Assembly (NCBI GenBank): GCA_003260075.1
Contig: QLIY01000372.1
Location: 1-64,000, forward strand
DNA length: 64,000 nt
Direction: 5' to 3'
Source: Phallusia mammillata
Taxonomy: Eukaryota > Chordata > Ascidiacea > Phlebobranchia > Ascidiidae
The stretch's first letter is position 1, and each line of letters starts with the position of its first letter. Position numbers and translations under genes: made by a program. Positions 1 to 11,400 of this stretch are shown piece by piece. The notes beneath the pieces were generated by a model. The model did no database searches. It had not been told where the DNA came from and saw nothing but the letters and a program-made list of their open reading frames with translations.

Positions 1-1076
1 ATTTTCCCATATCAGGCCCGCCAACTGGAGAAGTTGCCCGCCCCTGATGTATACGGTAAATGCTTTACAAATATCTCGGTCAATGACTGGTGGTGTTCGC
101 GTTGCGTCGTCGGTTAACAAGCCATATATATGAATATGGCTACCAAAACCAACTAAACACCGTGTTGTGTAATATTCGTGTACTCATCACCCGTCAGAAA
201 AAAAAATCCTGTCAGCTTGATGTGGCATGTTTTGCTGTCGGCTTGATGTGGTATGTTCGGATTTAGAATAATCAAGCTCGTTTACTGTTTCAAAGAGATT
301 GTAAATACTACACCATCAAACAGCTTCTGACATTATTGATATCAAATCTATCGGCTTTATACAGCAACAATACAACTCAAAATATTTGTTGACTGTTAGC
401 AACTTTACCATAGAGCCATCGCTTATCAGACGATTCCGGTTCGGCGAATGTGCAATATCCCGAGTGACTTCCTTTGAAAACTATATTGATGAAAAGGCAT
501 TATATACTCGTTTTTCATTTGAAATACTGTATGCTGCGTTAGATAGATACAGTGTAGGTTTAAACGTAATGTCAGGTGGGGCTCAACAAACATCAGAAGT
601 AAAAGTTTAATGGATGGTAGGGATATGTGTGATAAACAAATCTGTTTAGAACACCTGTTGAACCTACAGTTTGTGAAACAGCAAGGACACAAAAAACATA
701 GGTTTTCGAGCCAAGTGTCCTAAAATTATCAGAGTGATGCTTGGAGTGTTATGGGTATGTTCTGCCGTAGGATCCCGACCGACCACACAAATAACCCGAT
801 TGGTTCTCAGAATGTTTCCTCAGATCCGATAGGATAGGCAGACCCGGGTGTCCCGAGGCCAGTCATTGTCATTGTTAGTGATGGGATGTTGGTCCGGTAG
901 CTGTCGTCGCGAAACTCCTTTGCTTTGGTAATGTGATTGCGGAATTCTTGAATGGTGGTTTACGGTGGAAATTACTGCACTATCCTATCCCTGATTTGTT
1001 GATCTGAAAATGCCAAATCCTGCAAACGTTTTTTTCTCTTTGAGTGTGACTAACTTACTTGTTAAAAAACTTTTTG
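1..1076. other. Intergenic, no gene recognised
   Basis: I see no protein-coding exon or RNA gene here; the open frames are short and lack splice context. From about 880 onward the sequence (a block running through GGTCCGGTAGCTGTCGTCGC and ending in TTTGAGTGTGACTAA) is repeated at about 6610-6776, so it is the left end of the segmental duplication that carries the two hydroxylysine kinase copies. Confidence 0.6.
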
Positions 1077-1084
1077 GTATAGAG

Positions 1085-1895
1085 CAGTGGTTCCCAAACG
1101 GGGTGCCGCGGCACCCTGGGGTGCCAATTGCAATGTTCAGGGGTGCCGCGAGATATTGATATTGCAATACTGAGACCCATTCTTTACTTTAACTTTCACC
1201 CGGTAAGTGCGGAATTTATTTCTAACCGAGTTTCTGTGTGTATTAAGTTTCGCGTCTCGCAGTTTTCCTGCTCCATTCTGGAGAGTCGCTTCGTGGGGAA
1301 GTCGCTGGCGGTTAAGTTTATACTTCGCGGTAAGCTTTGTTTTCTCGCCCAGGAAAAAACAGAGTGAAAGAGATTTCGACTCGTTGCGTTTCTTTCCATA
1401 AACAAGTTTGAATAGAATAACGATGGAAAATTTAAGCGTAACGATGGAAATTTTAAGCTTCTGCACAAGCAGAAGTCTCTCGACGCGCATAAAAAATGAA
1501 AATGAATATCTTTGCGTTGGAATGAAAGCTATTGTGCTTTTGTTGCAGTTTTCCTCGTCATACCTATAGTGAGAGTGGATTTTCCGTATCAACGAACATA
1601 AAAACTAAAAAAACGAGAACGACTACTTATAGTCGAGGAAGAAATGCGGGTGGTTTTATGGAATGTGCCGTCACATTAAGGGACTTTGTGGAAGAAGCCA
1701 ATCCCAAATTTCACACTGCTTTTGAATAAATACATTTATTTACACACGCTATACTGTACAACTCATTCTGTGTTGTTTCATACAGTTATTTGAAATACAG
1801 AAACCTCATAAAATTGGTCCAGTTTTGCCAGGGTGCCGCAAACTATTTATCTATTTGATAGGGTGCCGCAAGGTCAAAAAGGTTGGGAACCACTG
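1085..1895 (+). mobile_element. hAT transposon, deletion derivative with transposase 3' remnant
   Basis: Terminal inverted repeats start CAGTGGTTCCCAAAC and end GTTGGGAACCACTG. They are flanked by a perfect 8-bp target duplication GTATAGAG (1077-1084 and 1896-1903), the hallmark of hAT elements. The inner ends carry repeated GGTGCCGC motifs. Around 1555-1730 the + strand still encodes the C-terminal hAT dimerisation-region motif ESGFSVSTNIKTKK with a downstream stretch resembling the usual ending, broken by frameshifts. The element is therefore an internally deleted copy of an autonomous ZBED/Charlie-like hAT. The paralogous position in the second gene copy (about 8420) is empty. Confidence 0.9.
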
Positions 1896-1948
1896 GTATA
1901 GAGCATAATTTTTAACAAACACGACCTTATAGTTTTGTTGCTAACATT

Positions 1949-4900
1949 ATGTACCAAATGCAACCACCAGTTTGCGAAGAGGAAGACGCCATACAACTTA
2001 CTGAGGCGTTGTATGGATTCGTAGATGTCAAAGCAACTAAACTTTACGGTTATGACGACAAAAACTTTCTTATCCGAACTCCTGATCACCACGATTATGT
2101 GTTGAAAGTTGTTAACACCTTCGAGGCCAAACTACCAGGTATGAATACTAAACTATAAAGCAATACAACAATTCCACTTAGCAAGTAAAGATTTGTTTTT
2201 CAAAACACTAATTTCTCAGCCTAAACTCGTAAATTTAGGTCTAAAACTATTGTTTTATGTAAATATAGACGGTTTAAATCCTCAGTTGAAAAACAAACAA
2301 ACATTGGCGACGGTTTAGGAAGCTACGATTCCGCAAAGGATGTTTTTATTTCCGATTCGCGCGCTTTCACATATATTTTCTTACAGAAAGATACACTGAA
2401 ATGTGTGATATGCTGCAGGCCTTATATCAGCGCGGCTTTACTGTTCCATGTCCGATCAAAAACCGATGGAATTCTTGGACTGTATTGAAGTGTATGGGTA
2501 AGATGGTATAATCAAATAAGCATTTATACTACGTATCAAATATTTTACATTGCCACAAATACAATTACGTTTTTTTTTGGTGACTGTAAAAGGAACGTAT
2601 TTCAAAACAGTAGAAAACTCACTTTATTTGCTTGCTCAACCAACCAAATCACTTTTTGGCCAAATATTATATTTGCAGGCAACACAGTGGACCCGAATCT
2701 TATATTCATGCTGTCATTTTTACCTGGAAAAACTATGGACGCAGTACATTTTAGCGAGAAGAACTTCCATGAACTGACCACAGATCTAGCTGAATTTGTG
2801 GCTAAAATCCATATCGAATCGATGGTAACATATATTGACTGCCTTATGGTTAAACGGGAATTCGTAAAAGTAAAACAAAATGTGTAACACGCCTTTTTTC
2901 TGTTCGGTATAGACCTGCAATTGTCAGTTGTTGCAATCTTCATTGACAATATAAAAACCGGCATATAAAATCCAGACAAGAATAACACGGTCTGTCTTGC
3001 ATAAGGACCAAACACGACTACCACGTGCATTCCCTGCCACGTCGGGTATCGCCACGTACAGAACAAACATTGGGGACGCCACAGACCACACGTGATGTAA
3101 TAATTATGTAACAAATGCACGGAAAAAGATACAGCGCTTGCACATGACCAACAATGGTGAAACATAGCCTCTTCCCTATAATGCTACACATCATCGCTAA
3201 AACTTTTGAATAAAACATGTTCCGAAGGATCCAATTAAGTTTAAAGAGCTCTTCTGGCAAATGTGATTTTAATCCGACGTTTCGACGGCCTATACAGGTC
3301 GTCTTCATCAGGGCAAACAGTGTTATTTGCCAGAAGAGCTCTTTTAAACTTAATACTTTTCTTGTGTTTAAAATGGAAAAATCTTCTACAGACACACAAC
3401 TACAAAGGTTGGGATGTTTCAAATAACCTTTGGAGAATGGAAAGCATCACTACTCGAAATACAGCACCCATTCTCTGCCTGGTGAAAGATTTAAACCTGC
3501 GACGAATATGCAGCAGGGTAGTGGAAAAGTTCGAGTCGACAGTTTTGACCAAACTCGATCAACTGAGGTCAGGTAAGTTCAGTTTCCACAGCCATCAGGG
3601 TAAATTCGTGACAAAACCTTCGACAAACAGTCGCTTCCAATTGCGATACTGGTGACTAAGTAGGTAAAGCAACTATCACCATATCTCACGGCAGCCGCAC
3701 ATTTAACTATTGCGATTGGTAGAGCAAAAAGCACGAACACTAAACTGAAACAATGTTAAACTCTAAAAACTCTGAGAGTTTGGGCTATTTCGGTCGGGAT
3801 AAGGTGTTTTTAATGAAACGTAGTATTTCCTTCTGGACAATTTTCAAAACTTAATTCCCAACCCCACCCTTTTTAGCAGCTAAATAAAAAATTAGCTCTT
3901 TGCGCTATCTGTGAGAATTTTGCTAAATGTGTTGCTGGCACGAGTTATAGTGCAAGTCGCTCTACCGATTAAATCAGACTCGATCGCCATACCTCACCCA
4001 GAAAGTTTGCAGTTATAAAACCGAAATTGATGCGGATGAAACTTTTTTAAATGTTATTTTCTCTAGGTGTTATTCATGACGACTTGAACCCAGCAAACGC
4101 CGTTGTGGAGAAAGTTGAAACAATCAATGGCGCAGATTTGTACAAACTTTCAGGTATGCCGATAAGATATATTCAAAAGGTAAATAAACAATGTCGAGTA
4201 CTTTTCTAAACACTAAACACAATACATACGCGAAAAGTAAGCTATATGCACAAAATTTACTAACTTATGTTGGAATTTGGCCAGGAAAAAGTGCAATACA
4301 AATTTTTACCTTTAGGCTTGACTTATTGTAGTGAGTAACGAGTCATAAGAATAGATGCAGGACCGCCTCTTATTTGCAGGTCTTATTGATTTCATGGAAA
4401 TGAAAAAAAGCAAACTGGTTTTCGAGGTGGCAACAATGATTGCGTTTTGGATGTGTCTTGGGGGGGGGGGTTATAAAACCGAAATTGATGCGGATGAAAC
4501 TTTTTTAAATGTTATTTTCTCTAGGTGTTATTCATGACGACTTGAACCCAGCAAACGCCGTTGTGGAGAAAGTTGAAACAATCAATGGCGCAGATTTGTA
4601 CAAACTTTCAGGTATGCCGATAAGATATATTCAAAAGGTAAATAAACAATGTCGAGTACTTTTCTAAACACTAAACACAATACATACGCGAAAAGTAAGC
4701 TATATGCACAAAATTTACTAACTTATGTTGGAATTTGGCCAGGAAAAAGTGCAATACAAATTTTTACCTTTAGGCTTGACTTATTGTAGTGAGTAACGAG
4801 TCATAAGAATAGATGCAGGACCGCCTCTTATTTGCAGGTCTTATTGATTTCATGGAAATGAAAAAAAGCAAACTGGTTTTCGAGGTGGCAACAATGATTG

Positions 4901-5172
4901 CGTTTTGGATGTGTCTTGCACAGAAAAGAAAGTTCAATAGAAAGTTGGTCATGAAGCAAGTTCTGGAAGGTTACGAACGGCATTTGTGTTTGTCGGATAC
5001 CGAAAAACAATGCTTGAACTCTTCTGTGATGGCCCGTCTGGTCAGTTACATTTGCAGTGCCACAAGCAACCTGAATAACCGCGACTCTGACATTCAAGAT
5101 TCAAATTATGTTTTGCGCCTGTTTGATTCAACTTGTTGCATTTTACGTTCTCTTTGGGCAGATGAAGACTAA
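1949..5172 (+). CDS. HYKK: Hydroxylysine kinase-like protein, copy 1
   Basis: Predicted kinase of the APH/choline-kinase fold; family members such as human HYKK phosphorylate 5-hydroxy-L-lysine with GTP in cytosolic lysine catabolism. Exons by splice sites and phase: 1949-2138, 2387-2497, 2679-2824, 3392-3572, 4067-4153 and 4838-5172, giving 349 residues (human about 373). The Brenner-type catalytic loop H-x-D-x4-N lies at residues 213-220 (HDDLNPAN) and the metal-binding IDF at 241-243. ATG 1949 is the first in-frame ATG of an exon conserved in both copies. Exon 5 and the start of exon 6 occur twice on paper (4525-4611; 4380-4459) because of a G-run join, and exon 6 again after an N. Intron 3 holds a Penelope-derived palindrome. 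Lysine specificity is by family resemblance only. Confidence 0.85.
3235..3353. repeat. Penelope-derived inverted repeat (snap-back) in HYKK copy 1 intron 3
   Basis: A left arm of 28 bases (3235-3262, containing GAGCTCTTCTGGCAAAT) and a right arm of 29 bases (3325-3353) are reverse complements apart from one inserted T. The 62-base centre carries CCGACGTTTCGACGG...TCGTCTTCATCAGGG. The arm and centre sequences recur at 7170-7230 next to a Penelope-like GIY-YIG fragment, which identifies the source. The paralogous intron of copy 2 (9499-9812) lacks it. Confidence 0.75.
3276..3311 (-). ncRNA. Hammerhead-ribozyme-like motif of a Penelope-like element
   Basis: On the minus strand the order is CTGATGA (3311-3305), one A, a stem-loop (3303-3284) that can pair GACG with CGTC and CCT with AGG, then GAAAC followed by GTC. 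These are the conserved hammerhead core blocks with a very short stem III and GUC cleavage triplet, the minimal form known from Penelope-like retroelements. The deviation is the extra A before stem II. Stem I support from flanking bases is weak, so activity as a monomer is doubtful. Confidence 0.55.
4013..4917. repeat. Assembly-type duplication around an 11-base G run
   Basis: Bases 4013-4459 (447 bp, containing HYKK exon 5 and the first 80 bases of exon 6) are repeated at 4471-4917 with essentially no difference. The copies are separated only by G at 4460-4470. The first copy is cut in the middle of a coding codon. I read this as a bad contig join, not a real tandem duplication. Confidence 0.8.
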
Positions 5173-5505
5173 TTTGACCTAACAGGTTACAGCAAGTTCT
5201 TATGTTTACANCAGAAAAGAAAGTTCAATAGAAAGTTGGTCACAAAGCAAGTTCTGGAAGGTTACGAACGGCATTTGTGTTTGTCGGATACCGAAAAACA
5301 ATGCTTGAACTCTTCTGTGATGGCCCGTCTGGTCAGTTACATTTGCAGCGCAACAAGCAACCTGAATAACCGCGACTCTGACATTCAAGATTCAAATTAT
5401 GTTTTGCGCATGTTTGATTCAACTTGTTGTATTTTATGTTCTCTTTGGGCAGATGAAGACTAATTTGACCTAACAGGTTACAGCAAGTTCTTATGTTTAC
5501 ATGGT
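4918..5505. repeat. Haplotype-like duplication of the last HYKK exon around an N
   Basis: The block before the N at 5211 is repeated after it (5212-5505). It contains most of exon 6, the stop codon and the start of the 3' UTR. The second version carries several single-base differences, some of them amino-acid changing (for example CTG/ATG in the LRLFD/LRMFD stretch). This looks like two alleles placed end to end. Confidence 0.75.
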
Positions 5506-5510
5506 AATGT

Positions 5511-6776
5511 CGACAGATTTTAAGCAGTTTTATAATTTTAAATCGGCGTTATTAGAAACATAACGTACAAAGTGTGCTTTTTTTTCTGTCGAATTGAAAA
5601 TAGCCAGTTATTTAAATTTTTTACAAAACATACAAAACTGCTTTACTAAAAGCATCGTGTTCTTCACCAGATAAGCATATGTTCGGGCTATTTTTTGGGT
5701 ATGTGAATGTAGTTTCCAATAATCTTGTCCAAAGCATTGCAATATAATAGACCGTGACTTCTCGTTTCAAACTTGCCTGTTACATCTTATTTGCCAGTAA
5801 TTGCCGATTTCTTTAAATTTTTCCCAAAGGCTGGTTTAACTTTACTTCAATCGTAATATTCATCCACGAGAGAGCTTGACTTTGAACGCCTTGTTTTTGT
5901 GATCTGCAACAGTTGTTGAGTTTGCAGTCTATATAAGTCAAATTAGCCTAATTTTCTGTGTCTTTTTGTTTGTATTGAAATTAGTAATGCTAACAGCATT
6001 GGTTGAAGGGCTAAATTGTCATTTGTGGAACCTATAGCCACAGGCTAATACAGCCTTGGTTACCCAACAGTTGATACGTTCATGTTCTTATTTCATTTCT
6101 GTTTACCTTGTATTATGGTATACAAAACGTAACTGAAGATATTATCAGTAATTGGAAGTCATTTTATGTAAAATGTGACCGATTAATGAACACTTAATTG
6201 GAGACTTTCGTGAATTGTCGCCATGACGTCATAATGGTTACGTATGACTGATGAATATTATTTTGTGATTTACAGAAAAAACGTTACCGTCGCTGTTGAC
6301 GTAGTCGTCTTGATATTATTCGTCAGCGTTGCCTTTAATCGCTCAACAAGAACATTCGTTGCTCATGCAAAAGTGGGTCGTCTTGGAGGACAGGCTGTAG
6401 GGCTGGCCCGTTTTACAAAATGTGTGTCTAGTGCGACGAACGGCACAGGGCCATGGGGTCGTTTTTCAACTGGGCCTTGATCACAATCTGCAGTTGAAGT
6501 CAAGTTTCAAACCTGTCGGGGTACAGCCGGTTGCATATGACAGTGGTAAACCCGTAGGTTCTACAGGCCAAATAAAATCCGCCCAAGCGTTAAAACCAAT
6601 GGTGAGATTTAGCGGGTCCGGTAGCTGTCGTCGCGCCACTCATTGGCTTTGTTAAGATCGATTGCGGAATTCTCTAATGGTGAGGTACAGTGAAAATTGC
6701 TTCCTGGTCCCGATTTGTTGATCTGAAAATCCCAAAACCAAATGAAGTTTTTTGTTCTTTGAGTGTGACTAAATTG
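5511..6776. other. Intergenic between the HYKK copies
   Basis: No gene recognised. The stretch 5510-5600 matches 11700-11790 in the same orientation, and about 5780-6440 matches 11805-12845 in inverted orientation. The stretch 6610-6776 repeats 880-1076 and starts the second duplication unit. Confidence 0.55.
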
Positions 6777-7198
6777 TTTGTATCTTTAGTTTAAGTGACT
6801 GAACTAAACGATAAAAGAATAAAGATAAAAATAGTAAAAATAACACACTAAGGTAAAACTGGACGAAAGTAAATGAAAAAGGATCTAGTGAGAGGGAAAA
6901 ACGAAGTTGTATTAAAATTAGTGTGATTGGGTCAGGGCACGGTTGCAGAGGTGTAGTTATAAGGAGCGTGAGTGAGACTTGATATCTGGTTGTAGCCTAT
7001 TTCTTCCCCTACGTTTGGGCCTCGATAGGAAATCGACCTCGATATTATACTGTCAATCAATCAATTTTATTTGTTTCAGCGCCCAAGTATAATAATAAGA
7101 CAGGTGACACACGGGTAAACATGTGAAATAAGCAAGCTGTTGCTGCCAGGCATAGTATCAAGTCTATAGAGCTCTTCTGGCAAAAGTATTTTTATTCC

Positions 7199-7251
7199 GA
7201 CGTTTCGCCGTCAGGTCGTCTTCATCAGGGTATACAGGTCGTCTTCATCAG
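7199..7251 (-). ncRNA. Second hammerhead-like core, Penelope terminal repeat
   Basis: The minus strand again shows CTGATGA (7228-7222), a short stem II region, then GAAAC and GTC (7206-7199). A second CTGATGA lies at 7251-7245 because a 23-base unit is repeated. Stem II is weaker than in the 3276-3311 copy. It lies downstream of the GIY-YIG fragment on the same strand, where a 3' pseudo-LTR of a Penelope-like element is expected. Confidence 0.4.
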
Positions 7252-7367
7252 GGTAAATAACACTGAATGCGACTAGAACAGTGCACGATAAACAAAGGAA
7301 AAAAGAATGAAACGCAAGCACGTCACAACGCAACGAAAACACCGCGCGATAACGAATGATTGGGCCT

Positions 7368-7901
7368 CTAATCTTTGAGCAGGTGCCTGTAGCACGCTGA
7401 AAGCATCACGTCTGTTTTGATGTTCATTGTGTTGCCCCGTTGGTGAATATTCCATGACTCAAGAAATAGTCTTTTCCTGTAGTCAGGCTCCCGGGCCACA
7501 ACAGACGCCGCATTGAAATCAATACGGTGGCCTTGTGATACTGCGTGACTGGAAAGGGCCGACTTCTTCGGGTCGTTGTTGGCAACATCCCGTTGATGTT
7601 CTTTTCGTCGGGTGTTGAGTGACCTTCCAGTTTCCCCGATGTATATTAACGAACAATCGGCGCAGGGAATGGAATATACAACACCTCGTTGTTCAAAGGG
7701 GTTGATTGGATCTTTTGGGTGACTCAATAGCTTGCGGAGAGTATTGGCAGGTTGGACGCCAACCGCTATGCCGAAGTCACGCAACATACGCCGTAAAATA
7801 TCCGTCAGTTTCGGTATGTACGGAAGTGTCACAAAACCCTCTGTTCTTTGATGGGTTGATGTGAAATAAGCGTTAAAACAAAAATGCAGCTGGAGCCACA
7901 A
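7368..7901 (-). pseudogene. Penelope-like retroelement, GIY-YIG endonuclease fragment
   Basis: A 177-residue open frame holds the C-terminal end of a Penelope-like polyprotein. Residues 22-60 resemble the linker after the reverse transcriptase. Then comes a GIY-YIG-type nuclease: GVVYSIPC at 73-80 with a Cys pair, YIGETGRS at 87-94, Arg 98-99, and the catalytic-type Glu in FLESWNI near 148. The reverse transcriptase domain is missing, so this is a 5'-truncated relic. The terminal-repeat-like sequence with hammerhead motifs lies just 3' of it on the minus strand. Confidence 0.8.
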
Positions 7902-8463
7902 ATGGCTATTTTTAAAAGCTGAATTGCGAATATAAGACGAGAGTCAGAGAAAGAAGGCAATCTGTCCGGTTCGCTGTAGTGTGAACCCACACGATAACGG
8001 TAGTGACAGAGGCCGCTACAAACGTAGGCTATATTACTGTTTTGGGTGAATTTTTGTATAAATTGTGAACACAAGAAAATGAAATAAAGTAAGCACTGCG
8101 TAAGAACAGTTTTTCCTGTAAATGCACCAAGCAAATTATATGTTAACATGATTGTGTGTGAAAATGTGTTGTAGCGCCCCTTGATGCGTGTTAATGTATT
8201 GATGACGTTTTAGTAAAGTCGGAGGTAGTCTTTTGTTTATAAACTGAAATGCAAATTATGCCAGTTTCAAGTCGTGCATGGAATATGATTTTAGAATGTT
8301 AGTTCTTATGTGTAACTTGTTGGTTGAGGGTCGAAGAGGATTATTAATTATGATGCTGTGTGGCTCACTATACGTTAAAACTTAAATTAATAACTAACTT
8401 ATTTGTTAAAAACTTTTTCGTATAGGGCATAATCTTTAACGACCTAGTTTTGTTGCTAACATT

Positions 8464-11400
8464 ATGTACCAAATGCAACTACCAGTTTGCGAGGAGGAGG
8501 ATGCCATAAAACTTACTGAGGCGTTGTATGGATTCGTGGATGTCAAAGCAACAAAACTTTACGGTTGGGACGATAAAAACTTTCTTATCAGAACTCCTGA
8601 TCACCACAAATATGTGTTGAAAGTAGTTAACACCTTCGAGGCGAAAATACCAGGTATGAATACTAAAGTAAAGCCCGAATCCCACCGAAGGCTAGATTTT
8701 TCTAGCCTGTGCCATGCCATATGCGAATGCTTGTGGTAGACCGGCTGATTCGGTATAACGCCTTTAATAGGCCTGGCGTACTTTGATAAAGTATAAAGCA
8801 ATACCACACTCCCTTTTTTACTTGTTCAAAAACTTTACGGTTAGCGAGCATAGATTTGGATCAAAACAATAATTTCTACGTCTAAACACGTAAAGTTAGG
8901 TCTAAAACTATTGTTTTCAGTAAATATAGGCGGTTTAAATCCTCAGTTTTCAAAAAACAAACCTTGCCGAAGGTTCAGGAAGCCATATATCTACAAAGGA
9001 TGTTTTTATTACCGGTTCGTGCGCTGTAACATTTTTTTCCAGAGAGGTACACCGAAATGTGTGATATGCTGCAGGCCTTATATCAGCGCGGCTTTACTGT
9101 TCCATGTCCGATTAAAAACCGATGGAATTCTTGGATTTTATTGAAGTGTATGGGTAAGATGGCATAATCAAATACACAATTATGGTATGCATCAAAAATT
9201 TTACAATGCAACAAAGAAAGATTAAGTTCTCTTTTTTGGTGACTGGAATTAAAAATGTTTTATAGAAACGTATTTCAAAACAGTAGGAAACTCATGTTAA
9301 TTTGCTTTCTGGGCCAACTAAATCACTTTTTGACCCAATATTATATTTGCAGGCAACACGGTGGACCCGAATCTCATCTTCATGCTGTCGTTTTTACCAG
9401 GAAAAACTATGGACGCAGTACATTTTAGCGAGAAGAACTTCCATGAACTGACCACAGATCTAGCTGAATTTGTGGCTAAAATCCATATAGAATCGATGGT
9501 AACATAATGACTGCCTTGTTAAACGGGAATTGATAAAAGTAAAACAATATGCACGTAAACACCTACAGCGCTTGTACATGACCAACAATGGTAAAATATA
9601 GCCTCTTCCCCATAATGCTACACATCATCGTGACACATTTCAAATAAAATTCAACATGATCTGAAGGATCCAAACACTACAAGAAATAGTGAAGTAATTA
9701 ACACAAGATTAATGAGACACAGGAAAAGTGACGTGACAACTACAATTTCAGAAAATTCACATCTGGTTTTAGAATTTTGCTAATGGAAAAATTTTCAATA
9801 CCGTGTCTACAGGCACACAACTACAAAGGTTGGGATGTTTCAAAAAACCTTTGGAGAATGGAAAGCATCACTACTCGAAATACAGCACCCATTCTTTGCC
9901 TGGTGAAAGATTTAAACCTGCGACGAATATGTAGTAGGGTAGTGGAAAAGTTCGAGTCGACAGTTTTGACCAAACTTGAACAACTGAGGTCAGGTAAGTT
10001 CAGTTTCCACAGCCATCAGGATGAATTTCGTGACAAAACCTTGGTCAAACAGTCGTTTCCAATTGCGATACTGGCGACTAAGTATAGGTAGAGCTACTAT
10101 AACACCATAACTCACGGCAGCCGCACATTTAACTGAATTGCGATAGGTAGCGCAAAAATCATGAACACTAATCTGAAACAATGTTAAACTCTAAAAACTC
10201 TGAGAGTTTGGACTATTTGGGTCGGGATAAGGTATTATTAATGAAACGTAGTATTTCCTTCTGGACAATTTTCAAAACTTACTCCCCAACCCCACCCTTT
10301 TTTAGCAGCTAAATAAAAAATTAGCGCTTTGTGCTATCTGTGAGAATTTCGCTAAATGTGTTGCTGGCACGAGTTCTAGTGCAAGTAGCTCTACCGATTA
10401 AGTTAGACTCGATTGCCATAACTCACCAAGAAAGTTTCAATTGTTAAAAACCGAACTCGTTGCGGACTTTCTTTAAATGTTATTTTCTCTAGGTGTTATT
10501 CATGGTGACTTGAACCCAGCAAACGCCCTGGTGGAGAAAGTTGAAACAATCAATGGCGCAGATTTTTACAAACTTTCAGGTATGCCGATAATATATATTC
10601 AAAAGGTAAATAAACAATGTAGGGTAGTTTTCTAAACTCATAAAATATACACGCGAAAAGTATAGGCTACAATTCAGGGGTCACCAAACTACAGCCCGCG
10701 AGGTCATTTCATCCGGCCCGCGATCACATTTTTTGGTTTGCCAAATCGTATTGACTTTGTAACATTCAAAAATTAATCTTCTCCTTAAGAAAGTTTTCCT
10801 GTCGGGATATATAGAATTGATATTACCTAGTTACATAGGATTACAACGCCCAGAGTTGATCCAAAACCAGTTTGTTACGTCACAAACAAGTGTTAATTGT
10901 GCGACAATTGCCTTCTTTGGTTACTTGTGACGTAATATACAAGCTTTGCTCTGAAGATAAGACTAACTATACAGTTTAACAGTCGCAATACCAGATTTTA
11001 TGGGTTTGTAAAAAGACCTTATCTTGGTGCCCCTGTCCTGTATAAATCGCCTCGCGGGTTATGTTTCGAAAGGCGGCGCTAGGGCATGCAAACTATGCGG
11101 CCCGCGCGAATCATTATTAAACTTATCCGGCCCGCAGTGAAAAAAGTTTGGTGACCCCTGGGCTACATGCACAAATTCTACTAACTTATAAACTGATTGG
11201 CATTTGGCCTGGAAAAAGAGCAAAACCAATTATCACCTTTAGGCTTGACTTATTGTAATGAGTAACGAGTTACAAACCTAGACACACGATCGCCTCTACA
11301 TGACCGCCTCTTATTTGCAGGTCTTATTGATTTCATAGAAATGAAACAAAGCAAACTGGTTTTCGAGGTGGCAACATTGATCGCGTTTTGGATGGGTCTT

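Larger units (their letters stand above)
6777..8390. mobile_element. Copy-2-specific insertion block with Penelope-like fragment
   Basis: Relative to copy 1, the sequence between TTTGAGTGTGACTAA (6776) and ACTAACTTATTTGTTAAAAAC (about 8390) is about 1.6 kb of extra DNA. It includes the minus-strand Penelope-like fragment (about 7170-7905). It also contains a stretch near 7045-7080 (TCAATCAATCAATTTTATTTG) that resembles the 3' tail of a minus-strand non-LTR element. The exact borders and the order of insertion are not resolved. Confidence 0.5.

Noticed and set aside
1137-1592. 151-codon minus-strand frame
   Set aside because: It lies inside the hAT element, antisense to the transposase remnant, with no motif.
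2602-3165. 187-codon minus-strand frame
   Set aside because: It is antisense to HYKK exon 3 and its introns, has no recognisable family, and the forward exon is conserved in the paralogue.
4380-4537. Alternative short last exon of HYKK copy 1
   Set aside because: It is the first version of exon 6 truncated by the G run; the intact copy follows at 4838.
6244-6655. Small plus-strand proteins between the HYKK copies
   Set aside because: There are no splice context, motif or frame conservation in the inverted paralogous segment at 12345-12845.
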